Positions 51,892 to 61,430 of a DNA stretch of 64,000 nt are shown piece by piece. The DNA lies in the NCBI RefSeq assembly GCF_038051995.1, contig NZ_CP150290.1, forward strand, positions 6,548,501-6,612,500, given 5' to 3'. Each line of letters begins with the position of its first letter. Position 1 is the first letter of the stretch. Both the position numbers and the translations under genes were made by a program. Source of the stretch: Paenibacillus sp. FSL H8-0537. GTDB lineage: Bacteria > Bacillota > Bacilli > Paenibacillales > Paenibacillaceae. The notes beneath the pieces are model-generated. The model saw only the letters and a list, made by a program, of their open reading frames with translations, was not told the origin of the DNA and made no database searches.

Positions 51892-51935
51892 AAGGCCGCC
51901 CCAAACATCAAATGAATGATGCTTGAAACAGCCTT
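51892..51935 (-). terminator. Terminator of the glutathione peroxidase gene
   Basis: On the minus strand AAGGC pairs with GCCTT around inner CATC/GATG pairing, followed by TTTTTG; 18 bases after the stop. Confidence 0.55.
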
Positions 51936-51952
51936 ATGGGCTATTTTAAAAG

Positions 51953-52498
51953 CTAGAGCAGCTTCTCAATATCTTCTTTCATGCTGAGTGGCTCATAGGT
52001 CGATTCAAAACGTTTGACAACCTGGCCTTCCCGGTCAATGAGGAACTTGGTAAAATTCCATTTGATGGAGTCTCCATCCATAAAATGCGGCAGCTTTTCG
52101 GTCAAAAATGCACTAAGCATTTTGCCGCTAGCTTCAGCTGTATCAAATCCATTAAAAGGCGCTTCAGCCGTCAAATAGTTGAACAGTGGGTGTGCGGTTT
52201 CATCCCTTACATCCGTCTTCGCAAACAATGGGAACGTTACACCATAGTTCAACTGGCAAAAGCTTTGTACATCCGAGTTTTCACCCGGCTCCTGCTCGCC
52301 AAATTGATTGCTTGGGAAACCGAGTATTTCCAGGCCTTGATCCTTGTACTGCTCATAAAGCTTTTGCAAATCAGCATATTGGGGTGTAAAGCCGCATTTG
52401 CTCGCCGTATTGGCAATAATAACGACCTTGCCTTTATATTGCTCCAGACTAACCGTCTTTCCTGTAATCGTATCCGCTTGATAAGTATAAATGGACAT
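51953..52498 (-). CDS. Glutathione peroxidase-family thiol peroxidase
   Basis: 181-residue Cys-type peroxidase (BsaA/Gpo group) that reduces hydroperoxides, usually with thioredoxin in Bacillota. Peroxidatic Cys in [23 protein letters not shown], catalytic Gln in [13 protein letters not shown], and Trp/Asn in [14 protein letters not shown]. The resolving Cys is probably the one in [17 protein letters not shown]. Length is slightly longer than the usual 160. AGGAG precedes the ATG. Monocistronic. Confidence 0.95.
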   Translation of the reverse strand: MSIYTYQADTITGKTVSLEQYKGKVVIIANTASKCGFTPQYADLQKLYEQYKDQGLEILGFPSNQFGEQEPGENSDVQSFCQLNYGVTFPLFAKTDVRDETAHPLFNYLTAEAPFNGFDTAEASGKMLSAFLTEKLPHFMDGDSIKWNFTKFLIDREGQVVKRFESTYEPLSMKEDIEKLL

Positions 52499-52584
52499 GA
52501 ATGCACACTCCTATTTGTAGGTTCGTCTATCTGTCTTCCAACCTGTACACCTATTTGGCAGCTGTTGCGGAACATACTTTTTCG

Positions 52585-53928
52585 TTAATCCGTATTTGAT
52601 TTATTGCCCAGCCAATCTACAAACAGCGCATAATCCTGCTCAACTTGATCTGCATAGGACATCGCCCACTCTGCGATGAAGCGGCTAAAGGACTCTTCGT
52701 CACTGCCCATCGCTTTGACGATTTCATGCTCGCTATGGTAGTCCAAAATGCCGCTTTGCACATCAGAATCCGCTCGCGCATGCAGCTTCGCGGTCAGCTT
52801 GCCCATCGTCTCTGTCACGATTTGCATATCCTCCGCCGTCTCCAGCGTTTCAAGCTTGAGCCGCTTCTTGAAGGGAGAACGCTCCCGCACATAAAACTGT
52901 CTGCCGCCTATCGTCAGATGGCCGAGGTATGGATCAGCCTCATGGTGCATGGCCTGCTGGGTCATCGTCACGCGTTTGCCCTGATGCTCAAACGCTGTCC
53001 AGAACGACTCATCATAGGGCAGAAAATAAGCCGGAACGGCAATGCGCACTTCTTTCACTTCCAGCACAATATCATCCTCGTGCCCTAGCTCGCCGCTGCC
53101 CGCTTCAATCAGTACATAAAAACGGTCCAGCCCGATTGAGGCTGTTCCAGAGCCATGCTTTACGGCTATATCTTTAATCTGATAATGGACAGCCTCCTGC
53201 GCATCATCAGCATGCAGGCTTTCTATATATTGCGGCCAAGCCTCTAGAAGCGCAGCGCGCTCTTTTTCCGTCGGGGCGACGATCTCATCCGTATGCGCAA
53301 ACTTGCGATGCTCCTGTACAAGCGCCGTAACCTTTTCCAAAAAATGCTGTTCCTTGCGCTTGCGCAGCTTGCGAAGCAGCTTTCTCACCTTGCCGCTTGC
53401 TCGCTCCTCATCCATTATGAACGATGCCGGATCATCCTTACCCTTGACGAACTTCCACATTTGTTTCGCATAGGCGCGCAAATAAGCCTCGATTTGATGC
53501 TGCTCAGCATCCTCCGACTCGCCTTTCATGCGGCATACAAGTGCTATGCTGACCGACATGCGCAGCAAATCATATAAATAGGAGCCCAAGTAGCCCTCGT
53601 CAAAATCATTCACATCATACACAAGCGCCCCTTGCTCATTGCGGAAGGCACCGAAATTTTCAAAATGCAAATCGCCCTGAATCCAGGTCGGACGCTCTGC
53701 CGGCGTGTGATAGGGAAACCACTCCCTCGTCACATCCATATAAAATAAATAGGCGCTGCCGCGAAAAAAGGAAAACGGGCTTAGCGACATTTTGCGGTAT
53801 TTCTCCTCACGCTTCTCCGTGCCGAGTCTCATGATTTTATGATCAAATTCATTAAGAACGGCCGTAATCGTCCGTTTCCGAAGCCTCTTTTGCGTAAGCT
53901 TTACACGTTCTGTCAATGCTCTGTCCAT
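52585..53928 (-). CDS. DUF2252 family protein
   Basis: 447 residues matching the DUF2252 pattern: MSLSPFSFFRGSAYLFYMDVT, WIQGDLHFENFGAFRNEQGALVYDVNDFDEGYLGSYLYDLLRMSVSI, and GTASIGLDRFYVLIEAGSG. The GDLHFENFG and NDFDE motifs recall the catalytic loop (HxDxxxxN) and DFD metal motif of aminoglycoside-phosphotransferase-like kinases, so a small-molecule kinase role is plausible but unproven. AAGGGGG precedes the ATG. It lies 44 bases from the CcdC gene on the same strand. Confidence 0.88.
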   Translation of the reverse strand: MDRALTERVKLTQKRLRKRTITAVLNEFDHKIMRLGTEKREEKYRKMSLSPFSFFRGSAYLFYMDVTREWFPYHTPAERPTWIQGDLHFENFGAFRNEQGALVYDVNDFDEGYLGSYLYDLLRMSVSIALVCRMKGESEDAEQHQIEAYLRAYAKQMWKFVKGKDDPASFIMDEERASGKVRKLLRKLRKRKEQHFLEKVTALVQEHRKFAHTDEIVAPTEKERAALLEAWPQYIESLHADDAQEAVHYQIKDIAVKHGSGTASIGLDRFYVLIEAGSGELGHEDDIVLEVKEVRIAVPAYFLPYDESFWTAFEHQGKRVTMTQQAMHHEADPYLGHLTIGGRQFYVRERSPFKKRLKLETLETAEDMQIVTETMGKLTAKLHARADSDVQSGILDYHSEHEIVKAMGSDEESFSRFIAEWAMSYADQVEQDYALFVDWLGNKSNTD

Positions 53929-53972
53929 GCCAGTTCCCCCTTAGATAGCTCTATTATTTATAACGATTTCAT

Positions 53973-54455
53973 CTATGAAGAAAGCTTGTACAATCTGAGA
54001 TAATCATTGACCATTGCCAGACGCCACGGAATGATCATGCCGAAGGCCACGAGATAGAACAATGCCCCCGTCTGCGGAATCGACATATATTGCTCCACCA
54101 CGCTATGCAGCGCCAATCGAATAATGAATAGGGTCAGCATGATGAAAATAAAAGCTTTGGAACGCCTGACATAAATATCGGCATTAATCCGCTCCAGCCG
54201 GGTCGATACGACCAGCGGAAAAGAAAAAATCAACAGGCCTGTCCCGAAAGCAGCTAAACCCCAGCCCCAAGGAATATGAGTCATAGGTGCCAGGAACATC
54301 ATAAAGCCGGTCGACATGCCGACTGGCGGGATAATGATCTTACGAAGGGTAGTCGGCTGCTTGCCTGCCCGGATACGCAAAAAGATGAGCATAAGCCCTG
54401 CGATAGCCGACATTATAATGAAGCCTACCTGAATCGTTTCAGTAGACAGCTGCAC
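53973..54455 (-). CDS. ccdC: CcdC family membrane protein
   Basis: 160 residues with five membrane helices. The pattern (FIIMSAIAGLMLIFLRIRAGKQPTTLRKIIIPPVGMSTGFMMFLAP, IPWGWGLAAFGTGLLIFSFPLVVSTRLERINADIYVRRSKAFIFIMLTLFIIRL, FGMIIPWRLAMVNDYLRLYK) is that of Bacillus CcdC (YneJ), found near ccdA in cytochrome c maturation gene sets. No ccdA is adjacent here. Start is GTG at 54455, nine bases after GGGGGA. Exact role unknown. Confidence 0.85.
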   Translation of the reverse strand: MQLSTETIQVGFIIMSAIAGLMLIFLRIRAGKQPTTLRKIIIPPVGMSTGFMMFLAPMTHIPWGWGLAAFGTGLLIFSFPLVVSTRLERINADIYVRRSKAFIFIMLTLFIIRLALHSVVEQYMSIPQTGALFYLVAFGMIIPWRLAMVNDYLRLYKLSS

Positions 54456-54635
54456 CGCCCTTTTCCCCCTTGCTCTTTAAAGAATACCTTTTCTTTCTTT
54501 ATCCTACTTCAAAAGACAGGCCGCTGCAAATATTGTCTAATCGCTTAGAACCGCTGGCTGGAGCGCTTTCTAATTGAAGCGGGCAACACTTCTTTTTTCA
54601 TCTTTTCATAAAAAAGGAAATGTAGGAGATCGCAA

Positions 54636-54665
54636 AAATCCACAACCTCTTGCGGTTGTGGATTT
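54636..54665 (-). terminator. Terminator of the fic operon
   Basis: Perfect 12-bp stem AAATCCACAACC/GGTTGTGGATTT, followed by TTTTTG on the minus strand. Confidence 0.85.
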
Positions 54666-54740
54666 ACATGTTAGAGAGAATTGAATTTGAAGCCCTGTCC
54701 AGAGGCATATATGGATGTAAACTCAACTCAGTAAGTAATA

Positions 54741-55327
54741 CTAAATCATTTTCGTCGTAATTGCCTGCAGAATAGATCTTAGTCTTTCATAATTATACGG
54801 GGATTCAATCATGGCTTTAAGCATTAAAGCAGGGTTAACAAGAGTAAAATCTATATAATAGTTTGATTCTAGTACCAATAACCTTATAAACTCGCGTTGA
54901 GTACGGCCATTCCCTTCTCTAAACGGATGAAGAACATTTAATTCCGTAAGGTAATAGGCAACTTTCTCTACAAGTGCTTCAAACGATAAACTTTTTAGTA
55001 AGTTTTCGCTTTTAAGTTCCTCAAGTAATTGATCCGTTTGACTGGCTATAAACCTTACATTTGCAAAACGAAAATTATCTTTTGCAATCTCTTCCTCGCG
55101 AAGCTTACCAGCAAAAGGATAGATATCCTTAAATATAAATTTATGAATATTCACAAATGACCTCGATTAAACTTCCCCTTTAGAGGCCTTAATTGAAGTA
55201 GCCTTAATCGATCCAAGGTTACCATTCTTTCGAAGGCATCTAAATTTCTCTGCTCTGTAAAACCAGGTAAGTTGATTAGGACATCACTATCAGGATAACA
55301 ATAAATCGAATTGCTTTGCTCATACAT
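54741..55327 (-). pseudogene. Fic-domain toxin gene split by a frameshift
   Basis: The first part (ATG 55327: MYEQSNSIYCYPDSDVLINLPG..., RLLQLRPLKGKFNRGHL) is the normal start of a class I Fic protein. It stops at TGA 55153-55151. The second part continues the homology in the -1 frame from GTG 55154 (NIHKFIFKDIYPFAGKLREEEIAKDNFRF, HPFREGNGRTQREF with the catalytic His and anion-binding loop). One missing base restores a 195-residue protein. Fic enzymes transfer AMP to target proteins. The stop and the GTG overlap as GTGA, and GAGG lies six bases upstream, so re-initiation could produce the catalytic core as a separate chain. Hence inactive pseudogene, sequencing error, or split gene remain open. 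Confidence 0.8.
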
Positions 55328-55544
55328 TTTTCGCAATTTCCATGGCAAGAGCTAGAAATTCATTGTTTTTCACTTCACCGTTAACCCTTCTCATGAGTAG
55401 CTGTTCTTCTCTAGTAGTCAGAAACATGCCTTCAATTGCAAGTGACGCTTTAGCATTAAGCAGTGCATTAAGCTTTTTTTCATGAGTATTTCTTCTCACA
55501 ACCAACACCCGCTTTTTGTAGCGATTTACTACATATATATTCAC
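55320..55544 (-). CDS. Fic antitoxin (VbhA-like)
   Basis: 74-residue protein encoded directly before, and overlapping by eight bases, the Fic gene. It holds the Fic inhibitory-helix motif S-x-x-x-E-G (KASLAIEGMFLTTREEQLLMRRVNGEV, SLAIEG), whose Glu blocks the gamma-phosphate site of the toxin. The start is GTG at 55544 after AAAGGTGG. The motif and layout match class I Fic toxin-antitoxin pairs such as VbhA-VbhT. It is intact even though the toxin frame is broken. Confidence 0.82.
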   Translation of the reverse strand: MNIYVVNRYKKRVLVVRRNTHEKKLNALLNAKASLAIEGMFLTTREEQLLMRRVNGEVKNNEFLALAMEIAKNV

Positions 55545-55732
55545 TTAGCTTGTCCACCTTTCCTGAGACAAATACTCTTTATATGTAATTATAACAAAAA
55601 ATCGATTCAATAGTGATAAGTGATTAGGAGCCAAATCTCCCACCCAACATTCAGTTACCATTCAGGCAAGCGAAAAATTGAAGGCTTGTTCGATCCTGAA
55701 ATGGGGATAAATAAAGCTTTAAAAAACAATAG

Positions 55733-55783
55733 AAAAAGCTATCCCTGAGACCGTTCGAAAACGGCTGAGGAGATAGCTTTTTT
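55733..55783 (-). terminator. Terminator of the 55834-56931 gene
   Basis: AAAAAGCTATC pairs with GATAGCTTTTT, with inner CCGTT/AACGG; near-symmetric and may act on both strands. Confidence 0.88.
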
Positions 55784-55833
55784 AATACCCTGCCTTCTAT
55801 TCAATACTAGCACTAGGCAGTATTTATACGAAT

Positions 55834-56931
55834 TTAGTTGTAGTAATTTACGGTAGGCGCAGGCTCGATTCCATTTGCATAATAGTAATTCAAACTACTA
55901 ACAAAATCGATGACCTTGTTCGTATTCAAATCATAAACCAATATATTTGGATTACCGATTGAATCTAAAAAGCCAAATTTTCTTGGTGTCGTTAGCCCTT
56001 TTGTATCCGTAAAGGACGAGAAATATTGCGTTGGAGGACCTGAAGAGAAGGTCGAATAGTGATACGTGAACAAGGTATCTTCCTTCAATACAATAAGTAC
56101 AGCATTATTGGAGCTTGCATAAGTAGACTGATAGTCTACCGCCGTCGTAATATAATTCACCCGTGCATCCGAAATGCTATGCGTGCGTGAATTATAGCCG
56201 CCTCCATAAGAGAAGTAATATACTCTCTCCCAATCGAGCTGCGGATTAGCATTCGCTGTATCTGATGTGTTTGCAATCAATTTATTGTTGAGATATAAAT
56301 CATTATTCGCATACTTCCATACTACCGATTGCAGAAGAGTTGAAATTTGAGTATAAGATAGGGCACCACTTGGAGCGGAAACATTGGACTGGACATTATA
56401 CGATGCCCCTACTGTACCTGTGGAAGTAACTAATAGTCCAAAGTCGCCTGCCGGCACATTATTAGCAGCCGACAAATTGCCACTTGTATTGCCAATCCCC
56501 GTCGGATAAGCGGTTCCCGTGCTCCAATCAATTTGATACAGATCTACACGATAGCTGGCATTGGTAGATTCCGTCCGAAAAATAATGCTGCGTGCCGCAG
56601 CCACACTGAAGAAATAAAAGTTTTGCGGATTGCTTGCGGTTAATGAGCTGCTATGGTACAGAATATCGCCATCCACATTATAATTCAATCGGCTTGCTGC
56701 ATTTGCCGGCTTAGGCTTTTGCAAAAGCTCTGACGGACTAAGCGCTAGACCGCTTTCCCAATCCGTTTGTATACTTTCGACTTCCCCAAGCACCTCAGGC
56801 TCTATTTGAACAGCAGGCAGCAGCCCCGAATGATTAGAAGGGACGGCTTCAGCTGAAATAGGAAGAGCCATTACGAAGAACAGCAGAAGCACTAAAAAAG
56901 GCGTAGTCACGTATTTTCTTTTCAATGTCAT
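55834..56931 (-). CDS. Secreted protein of unknown function
   Basis: I do not recognise the family. 365 residues with a clear signal peptide (KYVTTPFLVLLLFFVMALPISAEA). The mature part has one early domain resembling bacterial pre-peptidase C-terminal/jelly-roll modules (DILYHSSSLTASNPQNFYFFSVAAARSIIFRTESTNASYRVDLYQID...VPAGDFGLLVTSTG), then a Tyr-, Asn- and Ser-rich region (WERVYYFSYGGGYNSRTHSISDARVNYITTAVDYQ). Start: ATG 56931 has GGAGG eight bases upstream; a longer frame lacks one. DNA here is more AT-rich than in neighbouring genes, possibly acquired. Confidence 0.65.
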   Translation of the reverse strand: MTLKRKYVTTPFLVLLLFFVMALPISAEAVPSNHSGLLPAVQIEPEVLGEVESIQTDWESGLALSPSELLQKPKPANAASRLNYNVDGDILYHSSSLTASNPQNFYFFSVAAARSIIFRTESTNASYRVDLYQIDWSTGTAYPTGIGNTSGNLSAANNVPAGDFGLLVTSTGTVGASYNVQSNVSAPSGALSYTQISTLLQSVVWKYANNDLYLNNKLIANTSDTANANPQLDWERVYYFSYGGGYNSRTHSISDARVNYITTAVDYQSTYASSNNAVLIVLKEDTLFTYHYSTFSSGPPTQYFSSFTDTKGLTTPRKFGFLDSIGNPNILVYDLNTNKVIDFVSSLNYYYANGIEPAPTVNYYN

Positions 56932-57290
56932 GGATGATACCTCCAATATCTTTATTATTTTTTTCTCCAAAAAAACATGCATCATACGACCATAACTGAT
57001 TATTCCCTACTAAAAAAATGGACTCCTCCCCTGTCTGCTTATTAGGTTAAATCAATTATGTTATAAAAAAAGAAAATTATGTTAATCTCAACTTATACTT
57101 TAATCTAGTTTTCACTAACAATCAATACAATTTTATACAAAAATACCTTTTCTATCGGTATGATAGATGCATAGAATAGCAGAACTACACGCTGGATAAA
57201 GCTTGACGGCGGTTCCAGCCTCGTTTTAGAATATATTTAGTCGACAAACTAATTTTAGGCTTGCATGCTTAATAAGAGAGGGGTGCCGCT
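56932..57290. other. AT-rich divergent intergenic region
   Basis: 359 bases between the secreted-protein gene and the MarR gene, clearly AT-rich over 57040-57150 with no supported gene. The right part contains the MarR promoter zone and a candidate operator at 57237-57252. Confidence 0.5.
57237..57252. promoter_or_regulatory. Candidate MarR operator
   Basis: TTAGT-(6)-ACTAA inverted repeat, 39 bases upstream of the marR-type ATG, a usual size for MarR sites. Confidence 0.55.
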
Positions 57291-57749
57291 ATGCCATTTC
57301 GCAGAGGGCCTGACCATATTACTCGGATCTTCCGCCATTTAACCCGCCAGCATCAGAAGCAGCTGCATGCCCAGCTTCAGGACTATGATCTTTATCCGGG
57401 GCAGCCGCCGCTTATGTTCGCCTTGGAGCGCGGACCGGGACGGAGCCAGAACGAGCTGGCACAGGAGCTTGAGATTAAAGCGGCAACGCTGACCGTGATG
57501 CTGAACCGGATGGAGAAGAATGGAATCGTCCGTCGGGAAGCCGATCAACGCGATCAGCGCGTGTCGCGAATTTTTATGACCGACAAAGGAAAAGCGATGC
57601 TTGGCAAGCTGCGAGAGACGCTTCACCTGCTGGAGGAGCAGTCTCTGCAAGGCTTCAACGAGGAAGAAAAACAAATCCTGAAAGGGATGCTGCACCGAAT
57701 TGGCGATAATTTAAACGCGATGAACCCTACCGAGGGTAATCAGGATTAG
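57291..57749 (+). CDS. MarR family repressor
   Basis: 152-residue winged-helix regulator: RHLTRQHQKQLHAQLQDYDLYPGQPPLMFALERGPGRSQNELAQELEIKAATLTVMLNRMEKNGIVRREADQRDQRVSRIFMTDKGKAMLGKL is the complete MarR DNA-binding domain with the DxRxxRI/V wing. The GAGAGGGG site precedes the ATG. It is immediately followed by two ABC exporter genes and probably represses the operon until a drug or phenolic ligand binds. Confidence 0.93.
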   Translation: MPFRRGPDHITRIFRHLTRQHQKQLHAQLQDYDLYPGQPPLMFALERGPGRSQNELAQELEIKAATLTVMLNRMEKNGIVRREADQRDQRVSRIFMTDKGKAMLGKLRETLHLLEEQSLQGFNEEEKQILKGMLHRIGDNLNAMNPTEGNQD

Positions 57750-57761
57750 AGGAAGTGGACG

Positions 57762-59507
57762 ATGATCAAGCTTGCGCGATATTTAAAACCGCACTGGATA
57801 GCTGTATTGCTCGCCCCGCTGCTGATGGTTTTGGAAGTATGCATGGACCTGCTCCAGCCTAAGCTGATGGCGAGTATTGTAGATGAGGGCATCATAAAAG
57901 GCGATTTAAGCCATATCAAAATAACAGGCTTATATATGCTTGCAGCCGCATTGGTCGGCCTGATTGGCGGGGTTGGCTGCACGGTATACTCCAGCATCGC
58001 CTCGCAGAAATTCGGAGCCGATCTGCGCGGTGATTTGTTCCGCAAGGTACAGACCTTTTCCTTCCGAAACCTAGATGAGCTAAAGACTGGATCATTGATT
58101 ACGCGGCTTACGAGCGATATTGTCCAGCTCCAGACGATGGTGCAAATGCTGCTGCGCATTTTTGTCAGGTCGCCGATGCTGGCCATTGGCAGCATTATTA
58201 TGACGATTGCGATTAGCCCGAAGCTGGCGCTCATCCTCGCCATTATCGTTCCGCTGCTGTTCGTCGTCATGTTTGCCCTTATTCGCTCGACACTTCCGCT
58301 GTTTGCAAGCATGCAGTCGAAGCTGGATGCGGTAAACACGGTGCTTCAAGAAAATTTCACCGGCATTCGGGTCGCCAAAGCATTTGTACGCTCCAACTAT
58401 GAAAACGAACGGTTTGGTCGTGCCAATCGCGATTATACAGGTTCGGCTATTAAGGCGATGCAATTGGTTGCCATTAATATGCCGATTCTCACTTTTATTT
58501 TGAATGCGGCGATTGCTGCTGTGCTCTGGTATGGCGGTCTTGATGTGCAAAAAGGCTCGCTGCCTGTAGGCGATTTAATTGCTTTCATCAATTATGTGAC
58601 ACAGGTCATGATGTCGCTGTCGATGATCGGCATGATGCTCGTCCGCTTCTCGACGGCGAAGGTATCTGCACAGCGCGTGCAGGAGGTGCTGAACACGTCA
58701 TCGGAAATTCGCTCAGCCGAATCGCCCGCCCAACATAACAGCGCGGCGGGAGAAATCGCATTCGAGCATGTTTCATTCGCATACGAGGGTGCATCTGCGC
58801 CTGAAAGGGCGTATGAGCTGCGCGACATTAGCTTCACGGCAAAGCCGGGACAGAAGCTCGCACTGATTGGCGCAACCGGAGCTGGCAAGTCTACGCTGGT
58901 CAACCTGATTCCACGGCTGTACGAAGCTACGCAAGGTCGCGTGCTTCTGGACGGCATTGATGTGCGCGACATGGAGCTGGGCAGCCTGCGCAGCCATATT
59001 GGCATCGTGCTGCAGGAGTCGATTTTGTTCACGGGCACGATTCGTGAAAATATTTGCTTCGGCAAGCCAGAGGCCACCGAAGACGAAATGCTTGCCGCCG
59101 CCAGAGCTGCGGCAGCCCATGATTTTATTACCCGCCTTCCCGAAGGCTATGATACGCAGCTTGGCCAGCGCGGGGTCAATTTGTCTGGCGGGCAGAAGCA
59201 GCGACTTTCGATCGCTCGCGCGCTGCTCCTCCAGCCGTCGGTGCTTATTCTCGATGACAGCACAAGCGCCATCGACATGGGGACGGAGGCGCAGATCCAG
59301 GCTGCGCTGAGGCAGCTGATGCATGGACGAACCAGCATTATGATCGCGCAGCGCATCTCCTCCGTCATCGATGCCGATCACATTATCGTGCTGGATGAGG
59401 GGCAAATTGCCGCACAGGGCACCCATGATGAGCTGCTTCGCTCCTCTGGGCTTTACCAAGAAATTTACCAGTCGCAGGCTGGCAAGGAGGCGACCGTTCA
59501 TGGCTGA
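57762..59507 (+). CDS. ABC exporter half-transporter, degenerate-site subunit
   Basis: 581 residues: six-helix type-1 exporter domain (residues about 1-310) and nucleotide-binding domain (about 335-575). Walker A GATGAGKST, Q-loop IVLQESILFTGTIRENICFG, signature LSGGQKQRLSIARALL, Walker B VLILDDSTSAID. The catalytic Glu after Walker B is Asp here, the mark of the non-hydrolytic site in heterodimeric exporters (BmrC/LmrC, YheI type). Starts 12 bases after the MarR gene and overlaps the second transporter gene by eight bases. Together they should form one multidrug or lipid exporter. Confidence 0.93.
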   Translation: MIKLARYLKPHWIAVLLAPLLMVLEVCMDLLQPKLMASIVDEGIIKGDLSHIKITGLYMLAAALVGLIGGVGCTVYSSIASQKFGADLRGDLFRKVQTFSFRNLDELKTGSLITRLTSDIVQLQTMVQMLLRIFVRSPMLAIGSIIMTIAISPKLALILAIIVPLLFVVMFALIRSTLPLFASMQSKLDAVNTVLQENFTGIRVAKAFVRSNYENERFGRANRDYTGSAIKAMQLVAINMPILTFILNAAIAAVLWYGGLDVQKGSLPVGDLIAFINYVTQVMMSLSMIGMMLVRFSTAKVSAQRVQEVLNTSSEIRSAESPAQHNSAAGEIAFEHVSFAYEGASAPERAYELRDISFTAKPGQKLALIGATGAGKSTLVNLIPRLYEATQGRVLLDGIDVRDMELGSLRSHIGIVLQESILFTGTIRENICFGKPEATEDEMLAAARAAAAHDFITRLPEGYDTQLGQRGVNLSGGQKQRLSIARALLLQPSVLILDDSTSAIDMGTEAQIQAALRQLMHGRTSIMIAQRISSVIDADHIIVLDEGQIAAQGTHDELLRSSGLYQEIYQSQAGKEATVHG

Positions 59508-61356
59508 TCTAAAGCATAGCTCCACTAGCGAGCGTCCGCCAGCGCCAGCAGCAGCGCCTGCTCTGCCAAGCCTCGGAATGCGCGGTGGTCCTCCGGGCAT
59601 TCCAACTGCAAAAGCCAAACCCAAAAATACGTTTCAGACGCTGCGCCGAATTTGGAGCTACTTGAGCCGCTACCGGGCAACGCTAATGAGCGTGCTGTTT
59701 GCCACGATAGGCGCAACGCTGCTGTCGCTCGCCGCGCCGTATCTCATCGGCCACGCCATCGACCAATACATCATTCCGCGCAGCTATGACGGACTGCTGT
59801 CGCTATGCTTCCTGCTGCTTGCTGTATATGCGGGCAGCTCCGTGTTGACCTGGCTCCAGCAGAAGCTTGTGGTGAGCGCATCCCAGAATACGGTGCTGGA
59901 CATGCGCCGCGACCTGTTCGGACGATTGCAGCTGCTGCCGCTTCGCTTCTTCGACGGCAAGACGAACGGGGAACTAATGAGCCGAACCACGAACGATATC
60001 GAAAATGTCTCCAGCACGCTCAGCCAAAGCGTCACGCAGCTGTTATCCAGCGTCATCATGCTTGCCGGCTCGCTGGCCATTATGCTGTCGCTCAATGTGT
60101 GGCTCACTCTGCTCAGCATGGTTACAATTCCGCTCGTGCTGCTGTTCACCAAGAAGGTGGCGGGCTTCACACGCCGCTTCTTCTCCAAGCAGCAGCAGCA
60201 TTTAGGCGAGTTGAACGGCTTTATCGAGGAAACGGTAGCCGGGCAAAAGGTCGTTCAGGTGTACCGCCGCGAGCAGCGGGCCGCGGAGCAATTCGATAAA
60301 ATGAACAGCGAGCTTACGAATGCTAGCATTCAAGCGCAAATTTATTCGGGAACCATCGGACCGTTCATGAACGTGATGAACAATCTCAGCTTTGCGCTTA
60401 TTGCCGCCGTTGGCGGCTTTATGGTGCTGAATGACTGGACGACAGTCGGCATCATCGTCAGCTTCCTGAACTACTCGAAGCAATTTCAACGTCCGCTCAA
60501 CGAGCTGGCAAATCAGTTCAATTTGCTGCAATCTGCTGTGGCGAGCGCCGAGCGCGTGTTTGAGCTGATTGATACCGATACGGAATACGAAGGCGACGGC
60601 ACCAAGCAGCTTGAAGCATGCACCGGCCATGTCCGCTTTGACGACGTATCATTCGGCTATCGTGAAGGGCATCCGATATTAAGCCATGTATCGCTGGAAG
60701 CCCAGCCCGGACAAATGATTGCTCTCGTTGGTCCAACCGGAGCAGGCAAAACAACGATCATTAATTTGCTAACTCGCTTTTATGATATTGACCATGGGAC
60801 AATCACAATCGATGATGCCAATATTCGCGAGCTGGACCGCAACAGCCTGCGCCGCCAGCTTGGCATCGTGCTCCAAGACGCTTATGTATTCTCCGATACA
60901 GTGCGCGAGAACCTGCGCTACGGGCGGCTTGACGCCACCGATACGGAAATCGAGCAGGCGGCGCGGCTGGCGAACGCCCACAGCTTTATCAGCAAGCTGC
61001 CGCAGGGCTATGACACGCCGCTCACCGCTGGTGGCGGCAACCTCAGCCAAGGGCAGCGGCAGCTGCTTACCATCGCCCGCGCCGTGCTTGCCGATCCGTC
61101 TATCCTCATTCTGGATGAGGCAACAAGCAGTATTGATACGCGGACAGAAATGCATATTCAAGCCGCCATGCGCAAGCTGATGGAAGGGCGCACCAGCTTT
61201 GTGATCGCCCACCGTCTCAGCACGATTCGCCAGGCGGACCAAATTCTCGTCATTGCGGACGGCGGCATCAAAGAACGCGGGACGCATGACGAGCTGTTAG
61301 AACAGCAGGGCTTCTACTATGACCTGTATATGAGCCAGTTCCAGCGCAGCGGCTAG
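59500..61356 (+). CDS. ABC exporter half-transporter, catalytic subunit
   Basis: 618 residues. A proline/alanine-rich cytoplasmic N-terminus of about 40 residues (SERPPAPAAAPALPSLGMRGGPPG..) precedes six membrane helices, as in YheH/BmrD-type subunits. NBD: Walker A GPTGAGKTT, IVLQDAYVFSDTVRENLRYG, signature LSQGQRQLLTIARAV, Walker B ILILDEATSSID with the canonical catalytic Glu. The frame runs open far upstream within the previous gene, but ATG 59500 with AAGGAGG nine bases before it is the real start. Partner of the preceding subunit. Confidence 0.94.
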   Translation: MADLKHSSTSERPPAPAAAPALPSLGMRGGPPGIPTAKAKPKNTFQTLRRIWSYLSRYRATLMSVLFATIGATLLSLAAPYLIGHAIDQYIIPRSYDGLLSLCFLLLAVYAGSSVLTWLQQKLVVSASQNTVLDMRRDLFGRLQLLPLRFFDGKTNGELMSRTTNDIENVSSTLSQSVTQLLSSVIMLAGSLAIMLSLNVWLTLLSMVTIPLVLLFTKKVAGFTRRFFSKQQQHLGELNGFIEETVAGQKVVQVYRREQRAAEQFDKMNSELTNASIQAQIYSGTIGPFMNVMNNLSFALIAAVGGFMVLNDWTTVGIIVSFLNYSKQFQRPLNELANQFNLLQSAVASAERVFELIDTDTEYEGDGTKQLEACTGHVRFDDVSFGYREGHPILSHVSLEAQPGQMIALVGPTGAGKTTIINLLTRFYDIDHGTITIDDANIRELDRNSLRRQLGIVLQDAYVFSDTVRENLRYGRLDATDTEIEQAARLANAHSFISKLPQGYDTPLTAGGGNLSQGQRQLLTIARAVLADPSILILDEATSSIDTRTEMHIQAAMRKLMEGRTSFVIAHRLSTIRQADQILVIADGGIKERGTHDELLEQQGFYYDLYMSQFQRSG

Positions 61357-61376
61357 AGCCGCAAGCGAGGACAAAG

Positions 61377-61407
61377 AAGGCGAGCTTGGTGATTTCCGCT
61401 CGCCTTT
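61377..61407 (+). terminator. Terminator of the MarR-ABC operon
   Basis: AAGGCGAGC pairs with GCTCGCCTT, then TTGCTC. It is 20 bases after the stop. Confidence 0.7.
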
Positions 61408-61430
61408 GCTCTATTTTCAGCATGGTCTGT

